Assembly (NCBI GenBank): GCA_030248225.1
Contig: JASANE010009922.1
Coordinates: 1-64,000 of the forward strand
Direction: 5' to 3'
DNA: 64,000 nt
Source: Trileptium ribeirensis
Lineage: Eukaryota; Nematoda; Enoplea; Enoplida; Thoracostomopsidae
The notes beneath the pieces were generated by a model, which did not search any database, was not told where the DNA came from, and saw only the letters and a program-made list of their open reading frames with translations. The position numbers and the translations under genes were made by a program. Positions 11,477 through 23,360 of this stretch are shown here, in pieces; the stretch's first letter is position 1, and every line of letters begins with the position of its first letter.

Positions 11477-11642
11477 GTCCAAAACGGCCATGGTGTCAAA
11501 CACGAGATTTCATTACAGTGCTGGGAAATTCCGTACAGTTCCATTAGACAGACTTGCTAATTCTGAGTAAAGGATTTTAAATTACTCTTCACCGGCATAA
11601 CTATTTTTTGTCAAATTGATTTGTTGTCTGTCTCAATTTCAG

Positions 11643-11766
11643 GTATAAATTTGTCAGCTACTATCAGCGTTCTGAATACCATTTGCCGGTCCTAATCAGT
11701 ATTCCACTGAATCTTTCGATGATACCACTTCACCAAGCGCGGTTGCCACCGTGGGATTTGTGGTGA
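11643..11766 (+). CDS. PRADC1: PRADC1-like gene, last exon
   Basis: The exon follows the acceptor CTCAATTTCAG and ends at TGA (11764-11766). It encodes YKFVSYYQRSEYHLPVLISI, then PLNLS.IPLH and the C-terminus LPPWDLW. In known PRADC1 proteins this region reads as a hydrophobic IPVN.T..P stretch ending in QPPW..W, so this is the authentic C-terminus. Its first base (G) completes the glycine codon begun by the GG at the end of the exon at 9396. The intron is 2,246 bp. The protein ends immediately after the PA domain, as in other PRADC1 proteins. Confidence 0.88.
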
Positions 11767-14209
11767 TCTTGTAACGTATGCAATAAACTGAATTTTGTGC
11801 CGTATCATTATAAATATTATTACTATATTGTTATTGCTACTTGTTATTATTGGTTTACTATTGAACAAAATAGTACTCTGTTGAACCAAAATTTCCGCTA
11901 AACGTTACGTACGCCGTCAGAATTTAACCCAGTTTAGTTAATGTGGCGAATACGACATTTGTAAATTTAAATGTTCAATCATGACACTATTTGAAAATCA
12001 GTCTACATGATGCAGCTAAAAACGATTTCTTACGGCTGTCCAAGAAAATGAGGATCACATTAAACCATGATAACAAACTTCAGAGTTTAAAACTTCATCG
12101 AAGAAGTTGTAACTTTTCTCAAGAGATTGTTCAGCAGTGCTAGCTTTGAGTTTTGAAATCAGTAGCAAATACAAAAATAGGAATTCAGTCTGTTTCAGCA
12201 GTATTTTGCTTGAAAAACTGCTTTAATAATTAACGGATTTCTCCTTGTTAATTCGTATAAGTTTCACAAGATACTACAAAATGTTTTCAATAATGCGAAA
12301 TATAGACGCTAGGTAAATATAATGTACATAGTTAATTATGATATATTAGAATAAAATTTTTATTATCAAATTTTTGAACAAGTGTGACTCGTGAGACAAA
12401 ACGATTTTGCAGAAGCGCCCGAGAAATAATATCGGTTACACGAATCTCCGGTCAGAAAGTTTATGTACCTAGCTCGAAATATGACGAGATCTTGTCCCAA
12501 TGTTTTATAAATATGTTTCTTTAAAATCATATATTTTTCTCATTTCACATACATTAATGCTTTTATTGGTCGTAGCCAAATTTCGTAAGTAAAAGTACTT
12601 ATCCGTCTTTGTACAATGTTGTCGATATTAACGGAAACGGAGCGAGCGGAGTTTCCACTGATGGCGGGCGCTAAAGCGAAAATTAATCGTTAAAATTGGT
12701 TTTTGACTGTTTCTGTCACGCATAACTCATCTTTCGGATGGGCGAATTTCGATGAATTTTTGTACGACAGCAAATGTACCCTTTTGTTGAACGCGAACAA
12801 CTCCGACCCCATATTCGGGGTCAAGATGGCTAAAAATATGCTTTTAAGGGTTTTTTGCCAAATTTTGCCATACGGGTACCAGTCATGTGCAACCGATATC
12901 TTGCGGCACAGGCTTCGCACCGCAAAACCGATGCCACATTGCACAATCCGCTCATCGAAATCTACAACTATCTTTGAATTTTGAACAGAAACTTGTGCCC
13001 GACCGTGGTACATGTGTTGTTTGTAGCAGGTAGTATCTGGAATTCCGGGTCCGGCGAAAATTGTGTTCTGGTTGTGGTACCGGTAAAAGTCAAAACCATA
13101 CCGGAACCGGAATTCCGGTTGAAAATTTTCCACTTTTTTTGCTTCATCTGTGGTCCAATCATGTAATGTATACACAATGACCAAGTTCCAAGGCGCCCAA
13201 TTAAAAGAAAAGATTAACTCACAAAACTGCCCAGTGAACGTAAGTAGTACACATAATTTCAGTAGGAATATTTCATCTTGACCCTGCAGGAGTTAGGAGT
13301 TGGTTAACAAAACAAAGCCAAGCCGATGCTTGTAGCAGCTATTTTACCCATTCAGAAATCTGCGGTGTATGTTAGAATCAAACCGGTCCAACTCGGTAAC
13401 AGAGTATGGATTACTTAGAATTAGTTAGCTGTAACCTTGGCTAACATAAATTGCGTTCAGAACCGGCCAGTGCGCTTGTAAACTTTGTCAATCAGGTGAC
13501 ATTGGAATAAAGTAACATATGTGCAACGCAGCAAGAATCTGCATTCTTGATAATGAACTGCATTTATTGAAACTGTGCGATCAGTTTGTCTCATTATAGC
13601 ATTTTGATCAGAAAGTTATCATCATCATCTACCTGAGGGGCACTGGTTAACCAACACTAGCATAAACATTGCGTCTGACCGCTGAGCAGAAATTTATTGT
13701 ATACCTTCTATTTCTTCTCAGAACCATATAAACCAATAATTTCGAGTTTCCAACGGAATAGCATGTAACAAACTTATGTTCAGTCAGTCCGAGACAGGGC
13801 GGAAGTGTGTAGTTTACCCTGCATGCATTAGATTTACCCTGCATGCATTAGAATCACATTAAGTTTGACGCAATTTACGCAAGCCGTGTGGTGCACGGCA
13901 TTTCTTTGGTCTGGGTGTCCCAAAACAACATACTGAACGATGAATAAATGTTATTAGCTTCCTCAGTATCATCGCAATATATTACTTATAAGTTTAATTT
14001 AATGTAAAATTTATTTTACTACAGTTTAACACAGTACCTTTATTTCTCCCTTCATGTGTTTTAGTATATATAAGTTTCGAAGACCAGGTTTCAGATCGGT
14101 TTAAAAGGACGGTTCCGGTTATTTCCTGGTTTGTAGTATAATTTTTTCGCAATTACTTACAATTACGTACAAACTTAATCGCACAAACAACGGACGCAGA
14201 TGGACGAAA
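11767..14209. other. Gene-free, with a GC-richer dispersed-repeat block
   Basis: The region after PRADC1 is AT-rich. Around 12640-13170 is a more GC-rich block (GGAAACGGAGCGAGCGGAGT; ACCGGAACCGGAATTCCGG near 13110) that resembles an old dispersed repeat. Its overlapping open frames on both strands show no conserved domain. A direct 19-bp duplication (TTACCCTGCATGCATTAGA) lies at about 13814-13853. Confidence 0.45.
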
Positions 14210-14545
14210 CTGTGTATTTTGGGTTCAGACGTAACTTTCGTCCCTCCGCGTCCGGACGAATTTTCGTCCGTCCGCGTCCAGACGTAAATTTCGTTCCTCC
14301 GCGTCCAGACGAAATTTCGTACATCCGCGTCCAGACGAAATTTCGTCCCTAAGCGTCCAGACTTAAATTTCGTTACTCCGCGTCCAGACGAAATTTCGTC
14401 CCTCTGCGTCCAGACTTAAATTTCGTTACTCCGCCCCAGACGAAATTTCGTCCCTCCGCGTCCAGACGTAAATTTCATTCCTAAGGCGTCGAGGCGAAAT
14501 TTCTTCCGTCCGCGTCTAGACAAGTTGTGTCCGTCTGCGTTCGCG
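14210..14545. repeat. ~31-bp minisatellite with palindromic core
   Basis: About ten degenerate copies of a unit built from GCGTCCAGACG, (T)AAATTTCGT and CCCTCC. GACGAAATTTCGTC is self-complementary, so single strands could form hairpins. No coding signal was recognised. Confidence 0.85.
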
Positions 14546-15001
14546 TCTCCACTTACAGTTGTTCACTTTTTGTTCATTATGATACCGATAAAGGCAAAGT
14601 ATATATTTATATGCAATTTATAATTTATACGCATTTATACTTTTTGTATACTATCCATCATGTTCTGTTTGAACTCGGTGCTTCGCTCGGACGGTTGGAT
14701 TTTTGTTGTTTGCAAAGGCTTCGGGCAGTATTGTTATCTAGAAGCTTTTATGCTATAGAATCTATATTTTTGTCTCAGATCATGTTATCTTTAATGATAC
14801 CGCACTATAATACTCAGCATTTTATAACGGGATTTGTCGTTCGACTGTACTGTAACTAACGACTTCGCACACACAAGAATGATTGCATGCCTACATCTAT
14901 TTGACCAAAATTACGTTGTGAATTATTTTCATAAATTCGACGTTGTCGGGGAACACGAAAATGTCTCATTTGCTATCCCTGAAATTTGTCATTACCAATG
15001 T

Positions 15002-15401
15002 CTGGCTTCTCCATTCGCTAAAAATTTTGCCAGGGGTCATGATACCGCGTGCATGGGCTGGTTCGGAACTGATACCAGGTAGCGTGAACTGGGCGGTCTA
15101 AATTTAATATTTTTCAGTGAAACGCTGAAAGAAATTAAAGGAAATAGAAACGGTGTAAAACCGTCTTTATTGATGTTAAAATCAATTTTTCAACCATGTT
15201 TAGCTGAAATCAGTCAAATTAAACTTCGGAGAGTGATTTTTGTAAAAAAATTTTGCCCATTTTTATGTCACTTGGGTGGTGTTTTTAATACCGAGGGGGG
15301 GGCAAAAATTTTGCCAGGGGGACCGAATCGGTGACGCTCGTTTTTGCCAGGGTGCACCGAAAAAGCCAGGTCTTCTGCACTCACCACTTTGGAGAAGCCA
15401 A
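15002..15401. mobile_element. Diverged copy of the 'ctctccattcgctgaaa' element
   Basis: The left end CTGGCTTCTCCATTCGCT and the right end TTGGAGAAGCCA are inverted versions of each other. The interior contains ATTTTGCCAGGGG motifs in both halves. It is the same family as 38898-39281, 40153-40555 and 62793-63150 but more diverged. The 456 bp before it, from the minisatellite, hold no gene. Confidence 0.65.
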
Positions 15402-17379
15402 ACTGTGTATACTTGAACACCTTTCTTTTATCTTATTGTTGCTTCAATATATATTCGTAATTCGTACATTAAAAGAAACTACAAAATGCCAAACTGGAGT
15501 GTTTTGGTTTCGTGTGGTCAGCGACGTGCTGTTTTGATGTAGGTTTATTTTACATTGAGTATAACTACTGTACGATATCGTGCCTTTGCCATGAATCTTG
15601 GAACACGGCTGATAGCATATACCTGGGAAGAAACTCGTTTTTAGCTGAGATAACAATTTAGCACGTGAACTAGCCCAAACAGGTAGTGCAAAACTTGTTT
15701 TGCGAATCCATCGCAGATATATGGTACCGCTCGAGGTCTCGGGGGGGGGGGGTAGGCTAGGTCGGCGAGATCGTGGAGTTTGTTGAAAAATATTTTCGAC
15801 CTATTCCAGCCCCTGCCGACGACATATTTTTGCAGACTCACCCTAGGTTTTCCAAAATTTTCCGCGCTGGGTTGGGACGAGGGGGTACGGAGCACCAAGC
15901 TGGTAAACCATGTCTTCAGGAACGGAGGGGTTAGCCTCCTGAACTCTGCTTTAGCATGTATGCAGTGTACATGTAGTTTTATTTTGCAACGAATTGTTGA
16001 CACAAGAGAATAATTGTTTTCAGAATAATAGTGACCTAATGTGCATTCAGAAATTTGCACAACCGACCATTGCGACGACACCAAATGAATGCGACAGGAC
16101 CATTTTAAGCGAGCACTCTATCTAACCGTTCATAGTGTGTCAATATACACCAATTCCTGTTGCTAAAATACAAAGCTGTGACATTTTGTTGTAGCATAGA
16201 GTCTCCGTTGAGAACGCTGTTCTTTCGAGCACTATATATAAATTTGCGCGAAATTTCTCGTTTGCGTGTTGGATATCTATTTTAGTAGCATTTGATATTG
16301 CCTGTTAAATATGAGTGAAAGCGAAAACGAAAAAGCAAGGCCAATGTAACCCTGAGGGGCCACAGTGTAATGTATGCTATGCCGTTCTTGATATACTAAG
16401 CCTGAACTTTTACTTCTTTATATGTGACATACACTAAGCCTATGTCGGGGGCTGCCGACATTGTTTGCCAATCTGTTACAATGTTAGTTCGCTCGAAAGC
16501 CATAGTCATATCTGACAAGGAATGTAATTTCATAATATCATTATGTGTTGCTACAATTTCCGTTATTTAGTCATGCTGTATGTTATATATAATTATTACC
16601 TGGCGGTCGGGAACGATTATTAATCTAGGAGCAAGCTATGATAAAGCACATCTAGGACATAGGTAGTAGATACCTGTGATGGGAAAGGAAGTAACTGCTA
16701 ATGATCGAATACCTTCTCAAGCCATATTTGGTGCACCCACAGCCTACGCGACAGAAACACGTTAAAATTTTTTGGTAAACTGGGGAGAATCGGTTAAAGT
16801 AGGCAAATTGCGTTATTTTGTGCCGGGGCAGCTGTCCTCCGATTCTCGGGTGCCTGAATATTACTAGTATGGTACTGGTAAGATACCTGATGCTTGGCGA
16901 ACAATAGTTATTCTAATTTTCAGAATACCTAAAGTGTAAACTCAAAATTACAGTCACTTCACTGCTCAGTATCGCATTTAAGATCCTGGAAGGTGTTGCT
17001 CTTGGAGTTTACCAAAATGAGCGGGAGCTTCACACCCGAGAAAATGAAACCGAATTTCGGGTTGGTGGAGGGAGTATTGCTCAAATTTCTATATATATTA
17101 CGCCAAAATTTACAGCTACGCCACGAATTCCGCTAGAAAACGTAAGCCGCCTTAATTTAAATTAAAGCCGGTTTTAACTCATTTGACGGAATAACTCCAA
17201 AGCTGCTTGCCGTAAATACCAAGGAACTGTATGTTGGAAGCAAGAATTGACAATGGACCACCAGGATAAAAGGTTTTGAATTATGCATCCGACCAAGCTA
17301 CGGATACAATTAATTGTACTCCAGCCCTTTCATGCACGGTTGCGGTTAAACGGCACCGTAACTGTAACTGCTGTAGTAA
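15402..17379. other. Gene-free, with a poly-G run and a dispersed repeat
   Basis: An 11-base G run lies at about 15740. A dispersed repeat at 16357-16462 (GGCCACAGTGTAATGTATGC, TACTAAGCCT, GGGGGCTGCCG) is shared with 25012-25125. The remaining open frames are short and unrecognised. Confidence 0.45.
16357..16462. repeat. Dispersed repeat, copy 1
   Basis: It shares with 25012-25125 the ordered phrases GGCCA(C/A)AGTGTAATG, ATGCCGTTCT, TATACTAAGCCT, ACATA(C/-)ATTAAGCCTA and GGGGCTGCCG. A weaker relative is at about 56846-56900. No ends could be defined. Confidence 0.65.
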
Positions 17380-17825
17380 TGCGGGATTCACGTTATAATG
17401 TCCCCACCACTTGGAACTTATGTACCCCACACAGTGGCAGGCACACCCTAGACTACAGGGTGTCTTAGACACCCCTGTGTTTTTGAATACCGTTTCAAAT
17501 AAATTTCAAACAAAGCTAGCTAATAGTTTGGCTTATTTCAGACGGTGTCAAGGAACCGTCGTTGCTCTTTCGTTTTGCTGAGGGTTTCCGACGCCCCGTA
17601 GGGTCATTTTACATAGGGCCTACAGCTTACCCTAAAAACACCGCATTGGCAAGCATAAAACACCGAAATAGTACATTGACAAAATGAGGTATCTAAGGGT
17701 GTGCCCGACACCCTCATATTTTGTTATATGGTGTGGGTGTCACTGTCACCGTCTTTACGGTATAGTCTACGCTACAGGGGGACAAAAGTTCCAACTGTTG
17801 GGGACATTATAACGTGAATCCCGCA
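17380..17825. mobile_element. 446-bp Harbinger-like MITE with TAA duplication
   Basis: The left end TGCGGGATTCACGTTATAAT (17380) is repeated exactly inverted at the right end (17825). The inverted repeat extends about 45 bp through CCCCA..A.TTGGAACTT.TGT. TAA flanks both sides (17377-17379 and 17826-17828). A 3-bp TAA/TTA duplication is the hallmark of PIF/Harbinger elements. There is no transposase ORF inside, so it is non-autonomous. Confidence 0.8.
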
Positions 17826-20800
17826 TAATTTTAACGTAGCTCCTGATTTACCATAGGCTAAATCAAAGGCCGTCCATACCCGTATCTCGAACCATAGCCA
17901 CCAACGAAACCGTACCCACCTCAACCGGAAAATCTGCCGTAAAATTTATTGCCCACCTTATCCGCCATAGTTGGACTGTAGCGTATCCACCACCACAATG
18001 AACAGCTTAGTAATTAGTCAAAGCGAACGACATTCAAATCCTTGTTTTTGAACGGTAATGCCTTAGACGAAATTTGAGCGTCTCCCCACTAAACCGAGTT
18101 TGCGATATTGATATATCCACCATTACTGGTATGCGGAAGCATATAGAAGTGGAATCAAGGAACGGCACTTCAAAGCGGCTCGGATACGTCCTGCGTGTGC
18201 GTAACGATAAAATCTCCAACAAAACTGCCATAGGCAAGTTGTAAACAACAAACCGCTATTGGAATGAAACGGTATTAGAGTATGTACATCTCTTAGTTGC
18301 CTACGTAGAATCGAAAACAAAGTATCACATAAACTTATGGTGACGCCACCAACCATTATTTTGTAATATGCTGCATTGTTATCGAATCGCAAACTATTTT
18401 TTCAGAAAAAATGCTAAATTTCAATCGTTTTTTCGTGAACCAATCAAATCCAACAGCCTGAAACTACACCTTGTGCTCGAACAGAATGCTAGCTATTTTA
18501 AACAAATCGCCTTGTAAGTTCCATAGCGGCTGCTGAAAAGCCGCTAAGTTTTCAGAAAATTGCTCACGAAACGGGAACACTAGGTCTTTTTGATGGCGCT
18601 AACTATCCGAAGCAACAGTCATGGCCAAGTAAGTAAAAGTAAAAGCAGTATATTCTTGTAATACCATCACAGCTTACTTGTGTTGATCTGTGTCAGGAAA
18701 ATAAATGTGCCATAAAATGAAAAAGTTTGTAGAAGGTCAGTGTAACTACTAAATTATATGTTAATTATTCAACCTATACTAAATTAATCGTTGACGACCG
18801 GTCCAGACAGCTGCGGTGGGATTTCATTCAGTTGCTTCACAAGTCTAATTTGCTCATTGCTACAGCTGCTACAAAAATTGCTCCATTGATAAAGCTGACG
18901 TCTCACTTCTATACAATAATGTGATTCTGAATTCATTTTTAGATTCAAAAAGTAGGCTATTAAAATTCTTAATTTTAAGACATTAACATAATCATCCACA
19001 GAGAAACTCTGCACGTTATTTTGCAAATCAGTAGCAAAAGACTTAAAATTTCTAGTTAAACCTAAATCATTAACTCGTTGGGATCAAGCAAATTCTACTG
19101 TTTTTCGCAGATCTTACTTTTTTCTTGTGAATGGTACCATCTCTATTTATAGGAAATAAATTTATTACAATTTTATTTTATTAATAAATACAGCGACCTA
19201 GCCAGGATTTTTCAGTGGGGGATAATTGGACTTACCATAACTGCCCAATTTTTGGCGCTGGTCACAAAAACTAAGTCTTTTTAAACGAAACATTTAACAC
19301 GTTGGGTTTGCATTCGGAATGCTATAAAATACATGGACAAAAGATTATCGGTATATTGGGTTTTGGTCTACAAAAAATCATGTCTGAATTGAAGTACAAG
19401 TCTCGACTGACATCTAAATTCCTGCGCGTCGAAATCTCTAAATTTTCCAAGTTTTCTACGTCTTAATATATGCCAAGAAATTTTCAGTCACAAAAACTGG
19501 TGGGGACACACGCACCTTCCGGCTACGTCTTTGACTAGATATGTATGATTAAGAGTAGTTTTTTATAGTTTCAATTTTTCTTGAGATCACATTTTAGCCG
19601 TAGCAGTAATCCGGATCACTGATCAAACGGAAGTGGGACTTGATGTGGATAATTACGGTTATGGGCGTCGGGAAACGGCGCATTGCTACCGCTTGAAAGT
19701 GTTGTGCCATTCGATATAGAATAACTTGACGCAGCAACAGGTCTAAGGGAATTGTGCAATTTCTAAAATTAATTATATATGCATAAAGTGTCCAAGGTTC
19801 ATTGGATTTTTGGTGCATAGTCCCATCATGGGATGTAAGCAAAAAAATTCCCAACTCCAACATTTTTCCTCTAAATTTACTATTTTGGACTAATATTTTT
19901 GTAATTTTGCTGACGCCCGCCCTATGGCACGTTGGTCATTGGAGCGCGTTCAGTGAGTACCAGTCTAACAGCAATTAAACATAATATGAATAAACATATA
20001 TAATAGGGCTACGCAGTTTTTCACCTATGTTCCGCATTGTGGAAATGAGATGATATTTTAACTGTGCAAACCTTGAGTCGTACACTGCAAAAACGTTGAG
20101 TCAATTTTTTATTACTGAGTCGATCCTTTTAGTTCTAACAGTAAGTCAAACTTGGACTTAATTTGAGTCAAGATTTGATTCAGTTTGAGTCAAACTAAAT
20201 TGACTTAAAAAGAGCCGACTATTGAGTCAAAACTATCCAAAACCCAACTCACATTGAGTCTTAAAATTGCTTCAACTTAAGTCACGCTTAAGCTTAACGT
20301 TAAAAACTAATCACATATGCTATGCTTTATACGCTTAGTCGAGTTAGTGCTTGTAGCTGTGAGCTCAGACGACTATGCAACACAGTGACAAACAAATGGT
20401 GATAATGGGAAATAGTGTGAAGAATCACCACAGGTTAAATGCCGACAGAGTGATGTGGTAAAATAAGTATGCGGGTTCGAAAAAAGAGAAAAACAGAGCC
20501 ACCATAAATGTATCAGTCCACCAGTATAGGCTGGGTTACGTTTTTCACGCCAATAGTGCACACGATCAAAACTGGCTATACGGTAGACGTATTATATTTT
20601 CTCAGGCACAGGTTAAAATTTGCTCATGAAGGGATATATAACTGTAGGAAGTGAAAAACTACGTTTGGTTCTCTAGAAAAATACTGAAAAACAATTGTGC
20701 ATAATAGTATCATGGTTTGATAATTCACAAATGGTATTCCTTTCGTGAATTTTATCTGAACCCAATGCACATGGGGTAACCGCTTTCATGCGGGTGGATA

Positions 20801-21910
20801 TACGTGTTACTTTGCGAGTTTGGGTACTATTAAGAGTGATTATGGCTGATTGACTAAGGTGACAAGCTTAAATCTAAACTAACCATGAAGAAGCACAATA
20901 TATGTATAATTCAAGTTTTACAACTTGACAAAACAATACTTAATACTACTGAAATTAAATCGTTCTTTCTGGTCCGTCGTAATTAGATTTACTATGTCAT
21001 GCAATTTCTTTAAGCCAGTTCCTAGTTTTAGTACAGTGTATTTGGAAATGGTAATTAAATTATCTCTACCAGCTCAGAAAAACAGACAACGCTTTGGACC
21101 GATTTTTGTTGTATAGCTACACTTTAAAGGAGCAGAAACGTCGTATTAGAAAATTTTCAATGTTGCACTAATATAAATTCAATATCAAATAAACCACCGA
21201 TGTAATATAATATATATACATAAATATATATCATGCGTGTCCAAGGTCCATCGGCTGGGTTGCTCTAGTCTTCGCGGAGACGGTATTCAATAATTTTTCT
21301 CCGACTGCCCAATTTTCCCATAATCGCCTCATTGCGTTAAAATTAGTAAACTGCGCGGGAGGGGGTTCTCAAAGCGAGTAAATATGGCTTAGAAAAAATG
21401 TTTCAGTTCCTAAGGAAAACATTCTGTTGCACGGTTTTAAGGAATTATGTACTCAGGAATAACATAACAGTGTGTATTTAACCTAGATTAACTAACGAAA
21501 GGGTTCATATACAGCCGGAATGCTGGAATTTCTAAACTTATATTCACGATAGCAAGCGAAACTTTCGCCACTTAACACCATCACTGAATGAATATATATT
21601 AATTTTACGATTTAATGCTAGATACTGAACTTTTGAAATTAATCAAAGCGACATTTGCAGGGTGCGTTTTAAATTGAAACTGCAATATGAAATACAAAAA
21701 CTGTGGTTCATTTCTAAAGATGGAAACGATTATTTTGGGCGAAGTTCAAAAATATTTTGTAAAATGTTTTAAATTTGCAAATATTTGCAACAATTTCAAA
21801 ACACGCAAAACTAAAATTGGAAGTAATTACAAATATTACATTTTCAATGGTTTATCAAAAAATTACGTTTCCGTGTCTTCGCAAAACGAATTGCTACAAT
21901 TAATACTTAC
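17826..21910. other. Gene-free interval and presumed SLC6 3' region
   Basis: No recognisable exon. The minus strand here should hold the C-terminal tail of the SLC6 gene after the exon ending at 21911. One weak candidate at 19616-19742 is discussed under rejected items because its phase does not fit. The cluster of TGAGTCA motifs at 20090-20290 is listed separately. Confidence 0.4.
20090..20290. repeat. Cluster of TTGAGTCAA motifs
   Basis: About nine perfect or near copies of TTGAGTCAA or its complement TTGACTTAA in 200 bp, beginning with CACTGCAAAAACGTTGAGTC. TGAGTCA is also the AP-1 consensus, but the head-to-tail and inverted layout and the CACTGCAAAAA start look like a short repeat element. 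Confidence 0.6.
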
Positions 21911-22084
21911 GTTGATAAAACTCCGACCTGGACTAACATGTATCGCATAAGCAGCGTAGATGAATATTGCTGAAACCGATGCAAACGACATCGTGTGACC
22001 GATTGCCTGGGCCCAAATCGGATAAGCAGCCCCGGATGCGTATGCCAACGGTTCGTATTTTAGAACCACAAGACTAAATATTAT
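21911..22084 (-). CDS. SLC6-family transporter, exon for TM12
   Basis: Minus-strand exon of 174 nt (58 codons, phase 0 at both ends), with acceptor GCTATTTTAG and a perfect GTAAGT donor. It encodes FSLVVLKYEPLAY followed by YPIWAQAIGHTMSFASVSAI and a hydrophobic run ending near HVSPGRS. The pattern .F.L....YEPL.Y....YP.WA..IG..M...S...IP.Y is the TM11-TM12 signature of sodium- and chloride-dependent neurotransmitter/amino-acid transporters, which co-transport Na+ and a substrate across the plasma membrane. An alternative acceptor 11 bp further in would break phase with the upstream exon. Substrate cannot be told from this part. The C-terminal tail was not found. Confidence 0.88.
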
Positions 22085-22091
22085 CTAAAAT

Positions 22092-22345
22092 AGCAATATG
22101 AATACAGGTATCTTTGTATTAGTGGTTAGACAAATTTGCACCGAATTCACCATATTGCAAAAGTTGAATGTCAATTTCGTAGGCATAATAACATTCTGTC
22201 CAGACTTTGTGCCACTAGTAATATGACTACAGGAATGTTTGTATTATTTGCTAGATAAATTTGCACCAATTCCACGCATAAAATTCAATCGTTGGAGTTG
22301 AATGTCAATTTCGTAGATAAAATTCGCTCCAGAACTACGGGTACT
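22092..22345. repeat. Two-copy ~128-bp tandem duplication in the SLC6 intron
   Basis: Each copy holds AATATGA.TACAGG.AT.TTTG, AGA.AAATTTGCACC.A.TTC and the exact GTTGAATGTCAATTTCGTAG. It starts a few bases upstream of the TM12 exon acceptor on the minus strand. Confidence 0.8.
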
Positions 22346-23360
22346 AGCTCCACAATATATTAAAACACGATATTCTACCGTCACACGAGCAAATAAATAT
22401 GATTCGTAATAAATATTAGCCTGTGGTTTTAGACATATACGGTGGGTCTATTTAATATCCCAAATGATAGGCTAGTCAAACATCAACCGAAAAAAGTTCG
22501 GCTGCTTGTTTCGAGAGGTTCCTTAACCAACCGAGTAACAGCTCCTAAATTGTTGTGGTTGCCGGTATCATTCGAAACCATGTAATACGGGTCGATTCTC
22601 GTCACCAGAAGGTTCTTTAACACGTACCAGAAGGTTCTTTAAAGGGTACCAGTAGGTACCCTTTAGATTGTTTGATATGTTGGCTTAGCGCAACCCCCAA
22701 GGCCCTTGGACTTGCATTATACCAGATCTATTAAACAACCACAAAACGATTGTCTACGTTCAATGCTCAACATAAACCGGCAGTCAGGATGAGGTTATTG
22801 GGTTAAGTCAAGGTTCGAAACATAAATGGTATGTCATGTACAGCGTTCGCCAGAAATCACTATGATATTTCGAGTTGCTCTTTCGAGAGTTCGGAAATAT
22901 GAACATTATAAATAAAATTATATTCAGAAGGAATTTCTATCGAGCAAGTCGTGAGCACAGCCGTTGTCCATGACGAAAATAAATATCTAACAACCACAAA
23001 ATTTGTCGTTATAACCTTATCAAAAAAATACGTCAAAACCAGTGGCATAGTTTCATTCTATGAAAACCTCGAAAGTTGTAAAAATGTCAACAATACGATA
23101 GAGGTGATTAGCTGAGTCGAATGGTACCAAAATCATACTGTAAAACACAAAATTTGTAAAAAAATTGAATGAATAGCACAAAACATCTATTTTGTGTCGT
23201 GTTGTTACGTAGCATTTTACATCCTTATGTGATATTTCATTGAATTGCAAATGTATGATACATAATTTCGAACATTTCATACAATAAATATGCGTAATTA
23301 GTGTAAATAGAAATATTTTTAGTAAAAGTGTATTACACGTTGTATGGACTGTGTAGTTGG

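Larger units (their letters stand above)
9660..11642. other. PRADC1 intron interior
   Basis: No exon recognised between the two PRADC1 exons, whose phases join directly. An AT-rich run (9980-10005) and two local duplications (listed separately) are present. A short frame at 9764-9952 has an acceptor-like start but no family match and is not needed for the gene. Confidence 0.5.

Noticed and set aside
12690..13184. 164-codon minus-strand frame with opposing plus frames
   Set aside because: Dense overlapping frames in a GC-richer repeat block without domain or splice support.
19616..19742. Candidate C-terminal SLC6 tail exon on the minus strand (Ser/Asn/Pro-rich)
   Set aside because: Acceptor is plausible, but the needed phase does not match the phase-0 end of the exon at 21911, and tails are too variable to recognise.
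21687..21950. Plus-strand open frame of 87 codons
   Set aside because: Lys/Asn-rich composition of AT-rich DNA and overlap with the minus-strand SLC6 TM12 exon.
22560..22660. Possible tRNA B-box-like sequence (GGGTCGATTCTC)
   Set aside because: No A-box at the right distance and no cloverleaf could be drawn; no tRNA or rRNA genes were recognised anywhere in the window.
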